A stretch of DNA of 64,000 bases from Cristatella mucedo (Eukaryota > Bryozoa > Phylactolaemata > Cristatellidae): positions 2,266,001 through 2,330,000 of the forward strand of contig WPIO01000037.1 in the NCBI GenBank assembly GCA_009760855.2, in the 5' to 3' direction. Below are positions 10,710 through 23,699 of this stretch, in pieces. Below the pieces are notes generated by a model that had not been told where the DNA came from, did not search any database, and saw nothing but the letters and a program-made list of their open reading frames with translations. Position 1 is the first letter of the stretch. The number at the start of each line of letters is the position of its first letter. Made by a program: the position numbers and the translations under genes.

Positions 10710-11140
10710 ATTGATAATAAATATAATACATTTGCATAGCGCCCTCATAGAACTGAATCTCTTTCTAAGCACTTAACAAACTATGTCTAGAAAGCATTAC
10801 CAAATTATTAATGGCAATATCCGGAAGCACCAGGTATAGTGCAAACAGGTACGTGCACACGAAGAGCAAATCACAAAGACCCATCAAATGCGGTAATCAA
10901 CAGTGGCGTTTTAAGGTTTTTTGTAAATTTAGTCATGTCACGGGACGTTGTGACGTGCGTCGGTAGTGAGTTCCAGGCTTCGGGAGCCTAGGAACTAAAG
11001 GGCGCGGTCTCCCAAAGGATTTGAGGTTCGTGTGAGGTATGGCTAAACGATTCATGTCAGAACAGCGGGCAGCACGAGTCTTCGCTAGGTATTAGCCTGG
11101 AGTAGTTCTGATAGATAGGCCGGAGACAGAGAATGAAGGG
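10710..11140 (-). mobile_element. LINE family A fragment
   Basis: Tail hairpin near 10730-10795, then the coding remains (ACAAAGACCCATCAAATGCG, GTGAGTTCCAGGCTTCGGGA, GGATTTGAGGTTCG on the plus strand). Frame broken by indels. It lies about 365 bp upstream of the copy ending at 10345. Confidence 0.7.
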
Positions 11141-11269
11141 ACCTCAAAGCTCTGGGAACCACGAATACGCTCAAGCGCTGTAATAATCTATCCTATTTAG
11201 CAATCGCGCGTGTTACTGTATAAAGGCTTCTTGTTAAGAAGCGACTTCTTGCAAAGAGTGTTCTTTTAA

Positions 11270-11419
<150 letters not shown>

Positions 11420-12308
11420 AAAAGTCGATTCACTTAGTATCAGTCTCACATGCGCCCTTCATCCTGTATTGCAGCGCGCCGGCGGCAGGCCTGAAGCGCA
11501 ATTCGGTCTAGCAGCGCCTTCGAACGAATAGTCCGCAAGCAATCAGCGGCTCGCCGCGTGTCGCGTGTCGCGTGTCACTTCAAGCACTTGCGGCCGCCGC
11601 TGCTGCAGCAGCAGCTTCTGTCGGCAGCCGATCGTCTCGAGGGCCCTCTGGACCTGCGTACAGTTTACGGCATTCGGCGGAAAGAAAAGAGTCGCTCTGC
11701 TCAAAATAGGCCGCCGTCACTTGCGCTCGATCCGTTCCGAATGGTAATGTTCTTCGCTATATAATTGCGTTTCGAATTCGCCTCGCGCCCTTCGCGCGCA
11801 GCTAATTAGCGCGAGTGCAGCAGATGGCGCTCGAACTAATTGAGTTTTCAGACCGGCGCGCGCATTTAACAGCCGCCGCCGCCGCCGCCGCCCGGTTCGC
11901 TCGCGCCGTCTATAGGCAGAGCTCAGTAGCGCAGAGCGAGAGGCGTCCGAGCGAGAGGCGACGATCACTGTCTGCGAAACAAAGCGGACAGACGCCGGTT
12001 GCGGGTCGCGCTGCAGAGCTGCAGCAGCAGACGTCAGCGGCTAGGAGCGGAGCGAACGCCCGCGTTAATGGTTCAGGCGCAGACGCGGCGTCGCCTCTAC
12101 GGCAGCGCGACATTGATACTAGTATGTTCGGCACTCATTTTGCCGAGTGGGGCTCATTTATTCTACGGAAAAAGGAATGGTAAGCAATGGCGACCATTTT
12201 ATGTGCGGCGACCGCGCGGTGCATCTCGCTGGGGGTCAGGCAGTTTTGAGCTAGCGATACGACAAATGGGAAGGCTAATGTTCAACGCTGCTACTGAAGG
12301 CTGAACGG

Positions 12309-12311
<3 letters not shown>

Positions 12312-12389
<78 letters not shown>

Positions 12390-12447
12390 TCTTTCTTTCT
12401 CTCTTTCTTTCTCTCTCTCTCTCTCTCCTCTCTCTCTCCCTCTCTCT
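12312..12447. repeat. (CT)n / CTTT microsatellite
   Basis: Pure CT for about 70 bp, then mixed CTTT and CCT units. Confidence 0.95.
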
Positions 12448-13264
12448 ACGATGATAAGTGAGAGACTGTAGACTTCGACTAACTCGTAGGCCACGGCTTA
12501 GTGTAAACTGTCGCCGGAAGACGGCGCCGGCGGATGGCCGAGTTGTAGTGTCGTCGAGAGTTGGGCATCATGCGCTCCGCTGATCGCTGCCTGGCGGCGG
12601 ACGACGGTGGACTTTTATATCTTTCTGCGCATTGCACGGCAGTCAGAAAAGAAACGCCAAACGCAAATGGCCACTCGGGGACTTTGAGCCGGCTACGCTC
12701 GGCTGCGCGCGATTCGCATCCCATTTCCCTCCCGCCACAGGCAGGCGCCGGCGTCGCCCACTTCGGCGGAGGCAATGAGGAGGAGGAGGGCGCCGCGGAG
12801 CGTCTGACCGAGAATGTCAGCGTCAGCGTCGTCGGCGCCCGCTGCCTGGTCTGAGTCTCGCGCCGAGCGCCCTAAAGCGAGCGAGCGAGCGCTGGGCGAA
12901 ACGAGCGGCCACTAAGCGGTGGCGACAGAGTGAAGCGCTCGCTCCGGCGTCGGCTTTTGGCGAGCGCTGCATGGAGAGCCCCCGGTGCCTCGCCATTCAG
13001 CACCGAGAACGTGCCGGCCAGTAACCTCGTAACCTCGGCGACCCCCGCTGCACTCGTTGCGTGGCTCTAAAACAACGAGCGCACGCGGGTCAGCCGATTT
13101 AAGTTGTGCCTCGTCCTGTGTGGCGGCAAGCGTAGGCAGCTGCTAGCGACCCGGCTGCGGCGTTCACGAGAAATTGCCCGCTGCGTTGCTCGAACTGCCG
13201 GCGTCACGAAGTGCAAGCGCTTTACCGCACGGCTGAGTACGCTGCAGCCTGCCGACGCGCACCA

Positions 13265-13345
13265 CGCCGGCCACTGACCGCGAAACCAGGGTCGCCGGCT
13301 CTTGAGATGAGATCTTCGGTTCGAATCGCGCGGGTGGCAACATTT
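13265..13345 (+). mobile_element. tRNA-like SINE relic
   Basis: GAAACCAGGGTCGCCGGCTC, then TCTTCGGTTCGAATCGCGCG, has A-like and B-like boxes at tRNA spacing. It does not fold convincingly into a tRNA cloverleaf and has no recognised tail. Confidence 0.3.
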
Positions 13346-14949
13346 TTCTTCTCGATTGGCACCTACGAACGGCCGGTCTGCGGAGATGACTTCGCGGCAC
13401 TTGGGCGTAGACGGCCACTTAAATGACGTCCTAAGTAGAAACGACCACTTAAATCACATCCTCTTCCTCCGGCTCACTGTCTGAAGTGTGTCAGTCGTCG
13501 GGTGTACCCTATCACCATCCGCTCGTCTGACTTTGGTGGTTTCTCTTTGCCTCAAGCCGACTTGAAATGAGTTGTTTGAAGACCTTAAGTTCAGTTTCCG
13601 TGCAACTAAGGCCACCCGGAGCTCTGTGCAGACTAAACAAAACTCGCTGACTTTGTGCGATATTAATACACAAGCAAAAACCTCTCCCGTCCTACTTGCC
13701 ATATGCTCGGTCTTTCTGTGCCGTCCCAAATGCGCCGATGCGCGCTATGAGGGCATTAGGTAATGCCGCTAATTAGTCGACGAGCTTCATTTTTAGCCAA
13801 TGCGCAGTGCCCAGAAATTTTGAAATCTGGCTCTCTTACAGCGATATGAAAATGTTTCACGGTTGCGATTTACTAGTATCTTTACAACGAGTTTCCGAGT
13901 TGCAAGGTCAAGGCAAGGCGGAGAAGACTTGGCGATCGATCGATCGAGCTCCGCTCCGCCCTCTAATGCCGCACAGATCGATGGGAAACGGACGACGGCA
14001 GCGACTTCCGTCGGGCACTGGCCGCCGGAATGCGACGCGACGGCGACAAAGTGGAGCGGCACGATTCGCAAAGCTTTATTGGCCGCCTTCGAGCGCCGTC
14101 TGGCGTAAGTGAAGCGCGCCGCCGCCGCCGCCGCAGCCGCAGCGTCGATGCGACCGCGCACGGAGGCGGGCGATCCTTCCAGTCGCAGCAGACGCCGCAG
14201 CTTGGGCCGAGCGGCAAGCTCCTGCTGCAAGCGAGGCCACCGGCAGCGGCTACCGCGTCCGAACAGGACGCGACAGCAAACGCAGTGGCTAGTGCGATGG
14301 CGCCAGTACCGGCGCTAGTCCCAGCAGGCGACGCGCGAGTAATGCGGGCGACGCTCTTGGCGACGAGATCGCGGCTGGCGGCTCCTGGGTGCGGCGCCAG
14401 CGCACGTGTAAAGATGGCGGCCCGGAAGCTGCAACGAAGTGCGCCAGCACTCCCTAGCATGGAAATTCCATATCCGGAGCGTAGAGAGGTCTGTTCGAGA
14501 GCGGCGTAGCCGGGGTTCAAGGCGTTCAATGCCGGCCATTGCGTATAACGCCAGCGCTCGCCGCACTTCGAGCGTAGAGCACCGCGCGGCTCAACTTCTA
14601 AGGCACGTCTAGTGCCAATGAAACGGATTCGGCTTTTCTACATGGCCTAACCATGGATAATCTGCTAACCATGGATAATCTGTTTCAAGCCGCAATAGTT
14701 CAAGAGCCACGAATAATGAATATCGCGACAATCAAAATCGTGGTGTTTTAGCACGTCGCCATTTCACTCTTGACCTACCCCCCCCATGTCGCCATTTTAT
14801 TACCGGCCTAACCCTGAAGCTTCCTTAAAAGTATAGGGCAACGATTTTGAGGCTTGAGAGGTATGAAATTGCCGTCCTGTTGCATGCTCTTTTGGACAAG
14901 TTTCAACATCTCTCCGCGCTTTTCGTTCGACGGCAACTCGAGTCAAATT

Positions 14950-14985
14950 CCACACTTCGAGTCAAATTCCACACCGCCAGCGCAG
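14950..14985 (+). repeat. 18-bp tandem pair
   Basis: TTCGAGTCAAATTCCACAC is present twice in tandem. A similar short pair, AACCATGGATAATCTG, lies at 14650-14684. Confidence 0.7.
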
Positions 14986-15217
14986 CTGTCTTGCTGTTAA
15001 GTTAGTGGTTCGCACGGTGCTATTTGGCGCTATTGTGGCTGATGGCGGGCAATAAAAACCATCACGATGCTCTTGGCTGCAAAAAACATCCGCGTCCATT
15101 AATGCTCACACATCGCTACACAGGCGCGCACACACACACAGACACACACACACACACACACACACTCGTGCACACCCATGCACCCCCTTCGCTCTCCCTC
15201 TCTCTCTCTCTATAACA

Positions 15218-15936
<719 letters not shown>

Positions 15937-16825
15937 ACACACGCGCAGACCGCTGAGGGCTGACTGATGTATAGCTACACACATAACGAACAGCGCCTTC
16001 TGTGCACTTACAGTTTTTAAGCGGCCTGCTGCTTAGGGGCGGCGGTTCCACCTGAACTTTGCTGGCGCATTATTTTCCTTTCTAGGACACGCCTTGCTGT
16101 ACTGAAAACCGGAAGCGAGAGCGAGGCCACGTCACGTTGTACGAGCTGCTGCTGAAGGAGCAGTAGGGGAGTGGATGGAAGGGCGCGTGCGCGCCGCTCG
16201 GAGATGCCGAGCTACGTTTCAGGCGGGCGCGTTCCTCGATTTAAGAAGAGACTCGAAGCGGTGTAGCGAATACGGCAGCGCCTCAACGTGCCGCGGCGGA
16301 TAACCCGGCGGAGTGATGGCTGCTGCTGCGAGCTGAGAAGAGAAGACGCTCCATTTCCGCCCCATTTCCGCTACACTGGCAACAGCACTATTCGATTCAG
16401 CTTTCTGTCCTGCTTTCCTGAACCTCTCGTTAGGCTGGAGCGTAGCGGCGTGCTCGCGGCGCCGCAAGTAGGTGCTTCGTTGATTGTCTCGAGCTATCCG
16501 TCAGTATTGGTAACACAGTGAGCCCACTTCTTTCTCTACTGCGGTCGCACTTCTCGTCCGAGGCACTTCTTACTTGTTCGTTTAATGCAGCATTATTCCT
16601 TGGCATTCGCGTCAACGCACCTGACGCTTTCCATGACTAAAAAATAAAAATTGATTCGACAGTTCGCTCATTTTTGCAGGCTGTAATTAAACTGTCCAGC
16701 AAGATGAACTTTCGCCCGCCTACCTGAGCACACATAGCTAGTCATGCGATTAGGTGTCGTTCACTTTCGCAGCGCACGAAGCGGCAGGATCGAAAAGTCA
16801 GATTGAAGGAAACGTTTTTTTGAGC

Positions 16826-17200
16826 CGTAATAATCATAACAATAATGATACATTTGTATAGCGTTCTCAGAGAACTGAATCTCTTTCTAGGCGCTTTGCA
16901 GATGCGGTATAGAAAGCATGACCACATGATCTGCGGTAGCATACACAATGTCGTCAAGCAAAATATGGTTAGAGGTGACATGCACAGTGTGAACATGTAA
17001 AACACGTTTAGTAGGAGCAAGCACAGTGTCAGCACGCCGAAGCACATAAAGGACGTATGACATGAACCCACTAGATGCTCAAATAAACATTTGCGTTTTA
17101 AGCTTCTTTTTAAATTTCGTCATTTCAGGGTATGTCGTGACGTCAGTCGAGAGTGAGTACCAGGCACATTTGGGAGTACATACATTGACTAAATGCACAC
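16826..17200 (-). mobile_element. LINE family A fragment
   Basis: ATAATGATACATTTGTATAG and GAATCTCTTTCTAGGCGCTT (tail), a 3' UTR with repeated GTGACATGCACAGTGT, and the beginning of the coding remains (GAGTGAGTACCAGGC). Short and frameshifted. Confidence 0.7.
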
Positions 17201-17399
17201 ACACCACACAGTGAGGCTCACTCGAAAAAGCGCATCCGCAGGATCACATCTTGCAGCCCGAGATGCTAGAAAAATGGATCCGTTAGATCGACACAAGCAT
17301 CGCTCAACAGGATGCTGACCTGGGAGCGGTAATCAAGACCTTCTACGGTCGGCGTCAGCTTTTTTTTTTTTGGATTGCGCACCTGCAGTTTGACTATTT

Positions 17400-17640
17400 T
17401 CTAATAGAAACTAGACTTGCCCTTTGCGTAGTTGGACTAGTAAGACCTTCAATAGTCTTCATATGCCATTTTATTGAAGTCAGTCTTGATTGTGTATACT
17501 TTTTTAAAGCTTGCGCGCTTAGTAATCCTAGCAAGTTTAACTTTTGCAGTAAACCACGGGCCATCTGGGTGAATGCATAAGTGGCGCTTGGCCACAGGTA
17601 TAAGCTCATCCAGATCCTTTGGAAGCGTCACTGCATTCTA
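17400..17640 (-). mobile_element. Old LINE linker-region relic
   Basis: The minus frame 17449-17631 reads LPKDLDELIPVAKRHLCIHP, DGPWFTAKVKLARITKRASF, KKVYTIKTDF. A P-W-F-T...K/R-rich block like this lies between the endonuclease and reverse transcriptase of many non-LTR elements. The 17.65-18.25 kb sequence beyond may be more of the same but is too decayed to call. Confidence 0.35.
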
Positions 17641-18599
17641 TCACTGAGCGTGTGTTCGACCGAAGATTTAGGGAGATCTCTACCATCGTTCGGACAGTAT
17701 CAATGTCAGTGGTTTAAAGTTTTAGCGATTCGCAGATAATTTTTAATAACAAAAGTGATGCAAACTAAAGACTTGAAAAGATTCGTAAGTGGTCATATGA
17801 GCAGAATGCAGGAAGACCAGGAGCTGATAGTACACAACGGTGAAGAATATTCGATTGAGTTTGTGAACTTTTTTGTGAGTGAGATCGTGCACATTGTCTC
17901 AAGTTGAAATGAACCAACTACTTTAAAGAAATCGGATAAAAATCAGCAGGGTTTTTAAAATGCACGTCTAAATCTCCTTGCTTGAGAAGAGACAATTTCG
18001 GGAACATGGGCTAGAAACAATGTCAGAAAAACTATATAAAAGCAAGCATCGGTATCTGCAGGTAAAAAATTACTATTAATATTTGCAATTTGAAATCAGA
18101 AGGACTTGGTGCAGCAAACTTTGAAAAAGAAAGGATGGGCTTTGCTGGGAATAAAACCAGGCCCTCTGCAGTTTGAAGGCTACCGGCACAACAAGTGTCT
18201 CGCTCAAGCATTTGGTAATCAGCGACCTCGAGCCAAAAATAGAGAAATAGCTTAAACATTATATCTATATATCATCAAAGCTGCGACATCCTTTGATGAA
18301 AGGCCCTAGCAAGAGTGGAAAGATTGGCTTTCGAAATAAAATAGAAACTATCACTGCATTTTGTCGAATTCAGCTCTCTGAAGAAAATGTATACTTTGAT
18401 TTAAAATAACCCTATATTTGTCCACGTTTGTTATTAATGATCCAGCAATGTGCGATGTGCAATCCCTGGCCATAAGGTCGCCATCGAATATATGAGACAT
18501 GAGCATGGTGTACTGCATCTCACACGTTGATTACGGAAGGCCCTAAATGTGTACTTCATACAAGTCGCTCTTAGTTAGGGGCTGCAATCGATGGCAAAC

Positions 18600-18655
18600 G
18601 ACCCTTTGTTGCAGCCGCAAGCTGGCGCACATCTTTGTTGCAGCCGCAAGCCGAC
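18600..18655 (+). repeat. 28-bp tandem pair
   Basis: TTTGTTGCAGCCGCAAGC occurs twice, 29 bases apart, with GGCGCACA or CGACACGA between. Confidence 0.75.
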
Positions 18656-19573
18656 ACGAATTTCGGTCGCACATCTCCTGTAAGCGTGTCTGAACTGTTC
18701 ACGATCCGCTGGGAATGGTAGCCCTGGACCGAGATCCCTATCGTTCTTTTCTGTGGGCAAAGTTGTTGAATTGTCGAAGCAGAGTTGCGAAGGTGACATC
18801 CGTAAGTTTCGTCCACACGCTTTATCAGTCGAGCTGCGGGCGGGCGGGGGGGGGGAGTCTGCCCTCACTTTTGTGTCCCACAGTCGGCTAATTATTAAGA
18901 GTTCACACACCATTTCTAGCTAGCTTTTTCGCAGCAACGGTCGAGTGGCGAAGCGGAAAATCCAACGTAAAATTCTGAGGTGGATACGAAACTCGCTCGC
19001 GCTAAACCACCTAGGCAGAGGGCGGACGGAGGCTAGATAGCCGGTCAAGTCCCCTTTCCACGCGGTGGGGATCCGTCTTCTTGACCCTCGCAAATCATTG
19101 TGACGACTCCCGAACAACTCTCTTTTAAGTAAAACAATCTATTCAGTCATTATTGCAGACTGCAGGTTGTCAACTTCTCCCTCCTGCTCCGCATGAACAG
19201 CGAGAGTGGGGAAGGGCGTTCTTCGCTCCGCGAACGTCCACCACCACCCCTCCCCCTCCCGTCGGGCCACTTCGGCGTACAGCCGGAGCTGCTTCGGGCG
19301 AATGGTTGTACGCAGCCAGCCAGCAGCACACGGCGCTCAAAGTTCAGTAAGATCGAGTCAGCTGCTTCCCTCAGCATTTCTATCGCCATGCACTGCCTTG
19401 ACGGTCGCCGTACGGGAAATCCTGCTGTCGTTACCGACATGCATGTTCATGTTAATGTTCGTGTATGACACAGCCGCACGTTTCCAGTCAGTCGGATGCC
19501 GAAATGCCCAGGATTCCGCCTGCTCGTTCGCCTTCGTTCTTTCCAGTCTTATCCGGTTCTTTCTGGAGTTACT

Positions 19574-20250
19574 CAATAATAATAATAATAATAATAATAA
19601 TAATTCACTTGATAAAGCACCCTCAGAGAACTCAATCTCTCTCTAGGCGCTTTACATTTGCTGCAAAGGAAAATGCAATTGATTGGTGAGTAATATCATG
19701 CTTGATAGACAAACAAAATGAATAACATGGTTAGGGGTGACATGCATAGGGTCAGCATGCAAATTTGGTTAGTGACAGCATGCACAGTGTCAGCACGATA
19801 AGCACATGAAGGACGAATCACAGGGACCCACTAAATGCTGTCCTAAATAGGTGTTTTTTAGTGTTTTTTTTAATGTGGTCAGGTCAGGGGATGTTCTGAC
19901 GCAGGTCGGAAGGGGGTTCCGGGCTTTGGGAGCATACGAACTAAATGCACGGTCTCCAAAGGATTTAAGGTTTGTACGAGGTATTGGTAAACTGTTGGAT
20001 TCCGAAAAGCGGGTGGTACGATGCTTGGCCTGGTGGGGGAGTAGATCTGAGAGATAGGCTGGAGCCAAAGAATGAAGTGACCTAAAAGTGAGCGACTAAA
20101 CCTTGAAGTCAATCCGTTGCTTGAACGGTAGCCAGTGCAGGTCGGCGAGAAGTGGTGTAGTGTGGCAACTGCGACGCTCACGACAGACAAGCCTAGCTGC
20201 GGAGTTAGCACCAGCTGCAATCGCCTGATCGCACATGCTGGTATGCCAGT
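19574..20250 (-). mobile_element. LINE family A fragment
   Basis: The minus frame 19790-20068 reads [40 protein letters not shown], and continues upstream with CAIRRLQLV and HWLPFKQRIDFKV. Tail hairpin and (AAT)n at 19576-19660. Very similar to the 9.5-kb and 50.3-kb copies, with a frameshift near 20060. Confidence 0.8.
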
Positions 20251-20399
20251 AATAGCCGGCTCTAGGCCGGCTCCTGCGTATCTGCGCACCTACCGCTCGC
20301 CTAGTATCTTCCGGCGAGAAATTCACCTAACCGAGAGGCGGTTTGCCGGTATCGTGGTTATTAAAAGCCTCCAATAACGTGCCCTCTGCGCAGCATTTT

Positions 20400-20647
20400 T
20401 GGCAGTTCTATACGATCGCGACCAAGGCTCATCACTGCTCCCCCAACTGAGAGTTTGGAGTCGAAAGGGGTTGTCTCAGAATCCCAGCGCGCGGTGCACA
20501 GCAAATTCCCGAGTTCTTCGTCAGCGAGCTGACAACGAAGCACCAGCTCAGCAGCAACGGAGACGCGCCCGCGATATGGTGGGCGGCGGCGGCGGCCGGC
20601 GATAACGAGTAAATCGGGTTGACATTGCGGCGTCACAGGCCGGAGGA
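20400..20647 (+). promoter_or_regulatory. Upstream region of MICOS10
   Basis: GC-rich, with GGGCGGCGGCGGCGGCCGGC about 65 bases before the ATG. The start context is GGCCGGAGGAATGGCG. It contains no recognised repeat, so it is the likely promoter and 5' UTR. Confidence 0.4.
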
Positions 20648-22525
20648 ATGGCGGATGCCGGGGTGAGGTCTGAGGACGAGCTGGGTCGCAAATGGGACCG
20701 CTGCATTGCCGACACGCTGATTAAGACCGGTAAGCCAGTCGCTGACGCCCGCTGGCGCGCTCGCGATTTGTCGCAAGCAGCGCCTCCGCCGATGGCTCGG
20801 CGCAAGCGCGTAGCAGCAGCGACCTAGCGGGCAACTACGCTGTACCCCGTCGTCGCACTGGCCGCCGCCGGCTGACTGCGCGCGTTTCTTTGTAGGCGCC
20901 GGTTTGGGCCTCGGCGTTGTGTTTTCGTTGGTCCTGTTTAAGAGTACGTACCTGCTGCTGCTTGCTTTCTTGCTGCATGCCTTTGACGCAAGCCGCCCAC
21001 AGGGTCTCGCTTGCGTCAGCTGATAGGTGGACTGAGCTCTCGTCGACCGGCGGTGCGTGTGTGCTCAGCACCGCTATTGCACCGCCTGTCACCTTATATA
21101 CTTCATGAAGGGGATGGTTGGCTCGAGTGCAAATGCTCTTTCTTTTTGGCGGATAGGTAATCGTAATGCACCGGCCAGCATGCGCCACTGCTGTGCCCTG
21201 CCCTTCCCAGGGTGTTATTTGACTATTTTGTTCCGTGTCCTGCCTGCTCCCCCCTCCCCGTGTCCGAGCCATAGACCTCCCGAGCTAGCGGATTGGCTCC
21301 TTTTCATGCCGACGCCATTGTTAATATCGTCCGATAACTGTGCGGGAATCCAGTGGCCGACGGTGGTGACTAGGCGTGCAGCATTTCCTGTCGAGATCGG
21401 TGGATGGCTGGAGCGCTGGAGCCTCCGCTGTCGGTGGAAGATGTTTAGATCGGCGCCCGATTCCAGTCATTCTTCGCTGTTGAACATTATGCAGGCATTA
21501 CTGTGGCATTTGCCTTCGGCATCGGGTTGGCCGCTTCGTCGTTGTCGACGCAGAGGTCGGCTCTGTCTTGGAAGTTGGTCGTGCAGAGGTGCAGAGGTCC
21601 ACGTTGGTGGCCTGCAGGTCTGCATTGCTTTATACCACCATCTGTCGACTCGTTCGCTGTCGTTTTTCGCGTAAATGGTGATAAGTTCGAACTGCCTTAG
21701 ATATAGTGGGCAGAAGTGCTAGCTGCATCAATCAATAGCTTGGACTGCTCAGCGCTATTGGGTCTCTATCCTCTGTCAGAGCTATAATTGAATCTCACGT
21801 GTTCAAGCCGTCAGCACCTAAGGCACTCCACCAAACTCCATCCGATTTGTGCCGGATGTCGTTCATCTCCTGTCAAGCTGATATTTGTCAGAATGTCCTA
21901 TTATGTATGTATGTGTTTATGTATGTATGTATCTCCATCTGTAACTCCCCAAAGCTGCAAAGACTATGTGGGTGCTACGCTGGAGAGAATATTAGCCGAA
22001 GCTTGTACATGATCAAGTCAAATAAATGAATGTTGATATATGCTAAAACAATATGCAAAATGACTGTTTAGCACCCTAACCAATCCCATCTGTGACCTGA
22101 GAGAGGTGTGGAACTCTTGTCATCTGCTAGTCGGACTTCACGACCGATGTCGTGAGTTCGAATCCTGCAGTGGGCGATCCTTTATTGCCAACTGAGCAGT
22201 GGTGAAAGCCGTCAAGGCTGTTCTGCTGTGCCATACAAATGAGTCTGTTAAATCAGCTAATATATTTTATATTTGTCTAAGCCTACAGATTGGTCAAGCC
22301 TTTTTAATGCATGCTCTTGTCTGTTTATGTATGGCCATTTGGTTGCACCGGCTGACTTTCATATCGTGCTCCGTTTCGTCTTACGTTGCAGGGAAACCTT
22401 GGCCAGTAGTTTTTGGTTCTGGTATAGGCATCGGCATGGGCTATACTAACTGCCAGAACGAGATTAACAAGCCTCTAATACTTCTTAGTGCGAAGGTGAG
22501 ATTGCTTACTGATACAGGCCCTTAG
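20648..22525 (+). CDS. MICOS10: MICOS complex subunit Mic10 (MICOS10/MINOS1), three exons
   Basis: Mic10 is the small inner-mitochondrial-membrane protein whose glycine-zipper oligomers bend the membrane at cristae junctions. Exon 1 (20648-20729) encodes MADAGVRSEDELGRKWDRCI..., with the family signature ELGRKWDRC-x-AD. Donor GTAAGC, phase 1. Exon 2 (20896-20943) encodes the first membrane helix GAGLGLGVVFSLVLFK with the G-x-G-x-G-x-G zipper (residues 28-34); acceptor TTTGTAG, donor GTACGT. Exon 3 (22392-22495 or beyond) encodes RKPWPVVFGSGIGIGMGYTN (about 44-63), the second helix with repeated Gly, then CQNEINKPLILLSAK. Phases agree at both junctions. After residue 78 the frame either reads through VRLLTDTGP to a TAG at 22523-22525 or splices at the GTGAGA at 22496 to a short unidentified exon 4; the animal family is about 78-90 residues, so both fit. 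ATTAAA at about 22850 is a possible poly(A) signal. Introns are 166 and 1448 bp; the second holds a LINE B tail and a SINE1 copy. Confidence 0.93.
21925..22005 (-). mobile_element. LINE family B tail in MICOS10 intron 2
   Basis: CTGTAACTCCCCAAAGCTGC and AAAGACTATGTGGGTGCTAC match the terminal part of family B; only about 80 bp remain. Confidence 0.55.
22085..22275 (+). mobile_element. SINE family 1, copy b (in MICOS10 intron 2)
   Basis: Carries GTGAGTTCGAATCCTGCAGT (box B), GGGCGATCCTTTATTGCCAA, GGTGAAAGCCGTCAAGGCTG and GTCTGTTAAATCAGCTAATA. The head is diverged. It lies about 120 bp upstream of MICOS10 exon 3. Confidence 0.7.
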
Positions 22526-22879
22526 CCTTTACTTGGTGTTACGGTGCCCACATGTTACCACCCAGATCGTTTGTTCAGGTTCTGCAGTGAGCAGTTGTGG
22601 GTTCGCCAAGTGTGGGGGGTTTGAAAGCCAGTTAGGTTCTTTTGCTTTTCTAGAAGTATCAGTTGAATCAGCTATCTTGACAGCACAAAACACGTCGGAT
22701 GCATCTCCGACTCTTGCGACTTGATTTGTTCTTGCTAGTTGCCTTAGCAAGTACTCGATTTTCCCGTTTGCGCTTTGTCCTAGAACCGTTTAGGAGCAAA
22801 CATTCCTGGGCTTACACTAGATTGTAGTTCTGTTTAGAGATTATGTTGATTAAAGCAGTGCCTGCTGTCACGTGATTCA

Positions 22880-23690
22880 ATGTAATGTAATGTATCTCTG
22901 TAACTCCACAAAGCTACAAAGACTATGTGGGTGTGTGCAGTTATGGTAGTGAGTAGCATGGTAGTAGCAGCTCAGGACCAATGGAAATTATGTGCCATAG
23001 TCGGCAGCAGGAGAGTAGTTGCATAAGAATCGTGGAAGTGAGTTCCAAAGTTAGGACCTGCAGAGCTAAAGCCTCTATCGCCAACGGTCTTTAAGCAGAT
23101 GAATGGAACTGCTATTTTATTGTCCATACAGGACCTGAGGGCACGAGGAGGCTGAAACTGATGCAGCAGTTCAGCTAGATACGAAGGAGCCAAGCCGTGG
23201 GTGGCCTTGTGGGTCAGCGCAAGAACTTTGCTCTGAATCCGTTGATCAACCGGCAGCCATCCTAGCTCTTTTAGCAAAGGAGACACGTGGTCAAGCCTCT
23301 TGGATTTACAAACTAGCCTTGCAGCAATATTATAGGGATTTGACGTAATGGCTAGCTGTAGAAGCAGTTTTTTAATGCTTTCAAAAATTTTGGCAGTTGT
23401 CGAAAACGGCACCTAAATTTCGAGCACAGTGCTGGTTGCACAACAGCATCACCTATTAGAAGAGCAAAGCCTTCTAATCCAGCCACACACTCGGGGGTTT
23501 CCTATGAGCAGCAGTTCAGTTTTATCGTCGTTTAGTTTCGAGAAATTTTCCGACATCCAGGATCGAATGTCGGCAAGGCAAGCATTCAATTTATCAGTTG
23601 CTGCAGCAGATTCCGATAGTTTTAATGACAAATACAGCTGAGTATTGGCTGTATAAAATGTATATCCTATTTCATGGGCCTTAATCACTT
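22880..23690 (-). mobile_element. LINE family B, reverse transcriptase fragment to tail
   Basis: The minus frames include FYTANTQLYLSLKLSESAAA (palm motif, with TAN for the usual ADD), DIRSWMSENFSKLNDDKTEL, LLIGNPRV, then AARLVCKSKRLDHVSPLLKE, LGWLPVDQRIQSKVLALTHK and [15 protein letters not shown]. The tail (plus strand CTGTAACTCCACAAAGCTAC, AAAGACTATGTGGGTG) ends in TGTAATGTAATG. Related to, but distinct from, family A. Confidence 0.78.
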
Positions 23691-23699
23691 TTCCCAGAG

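Larger units (their letters stand above)
11470..14600. other. CpG-rich block without a supported gene
   Basis: High GC with frequent CpG and GCC/GCG runs (for example 11870-11895 and 14115-14145). Several open frames of 60-190 codons exist on both strands, but none has recognisable motifs, and their overlap in all frames is typical of GC-rich shadows. A promoter region or first exon of a gene with distant exons is possible. Confidence 0.35.

Noticed and set aside
13963-14529. 188-codon minus frame and 159-codon plus frame
   Set aside because: Mutual shadows in GC-rich DNA; no recognisable domain.
20917-21674. Plus frames of 63 and 205 codons in MICOS10 intron 2
   Set aside because: No homology, and they overlap the exon 2 splice region; intron sequence.
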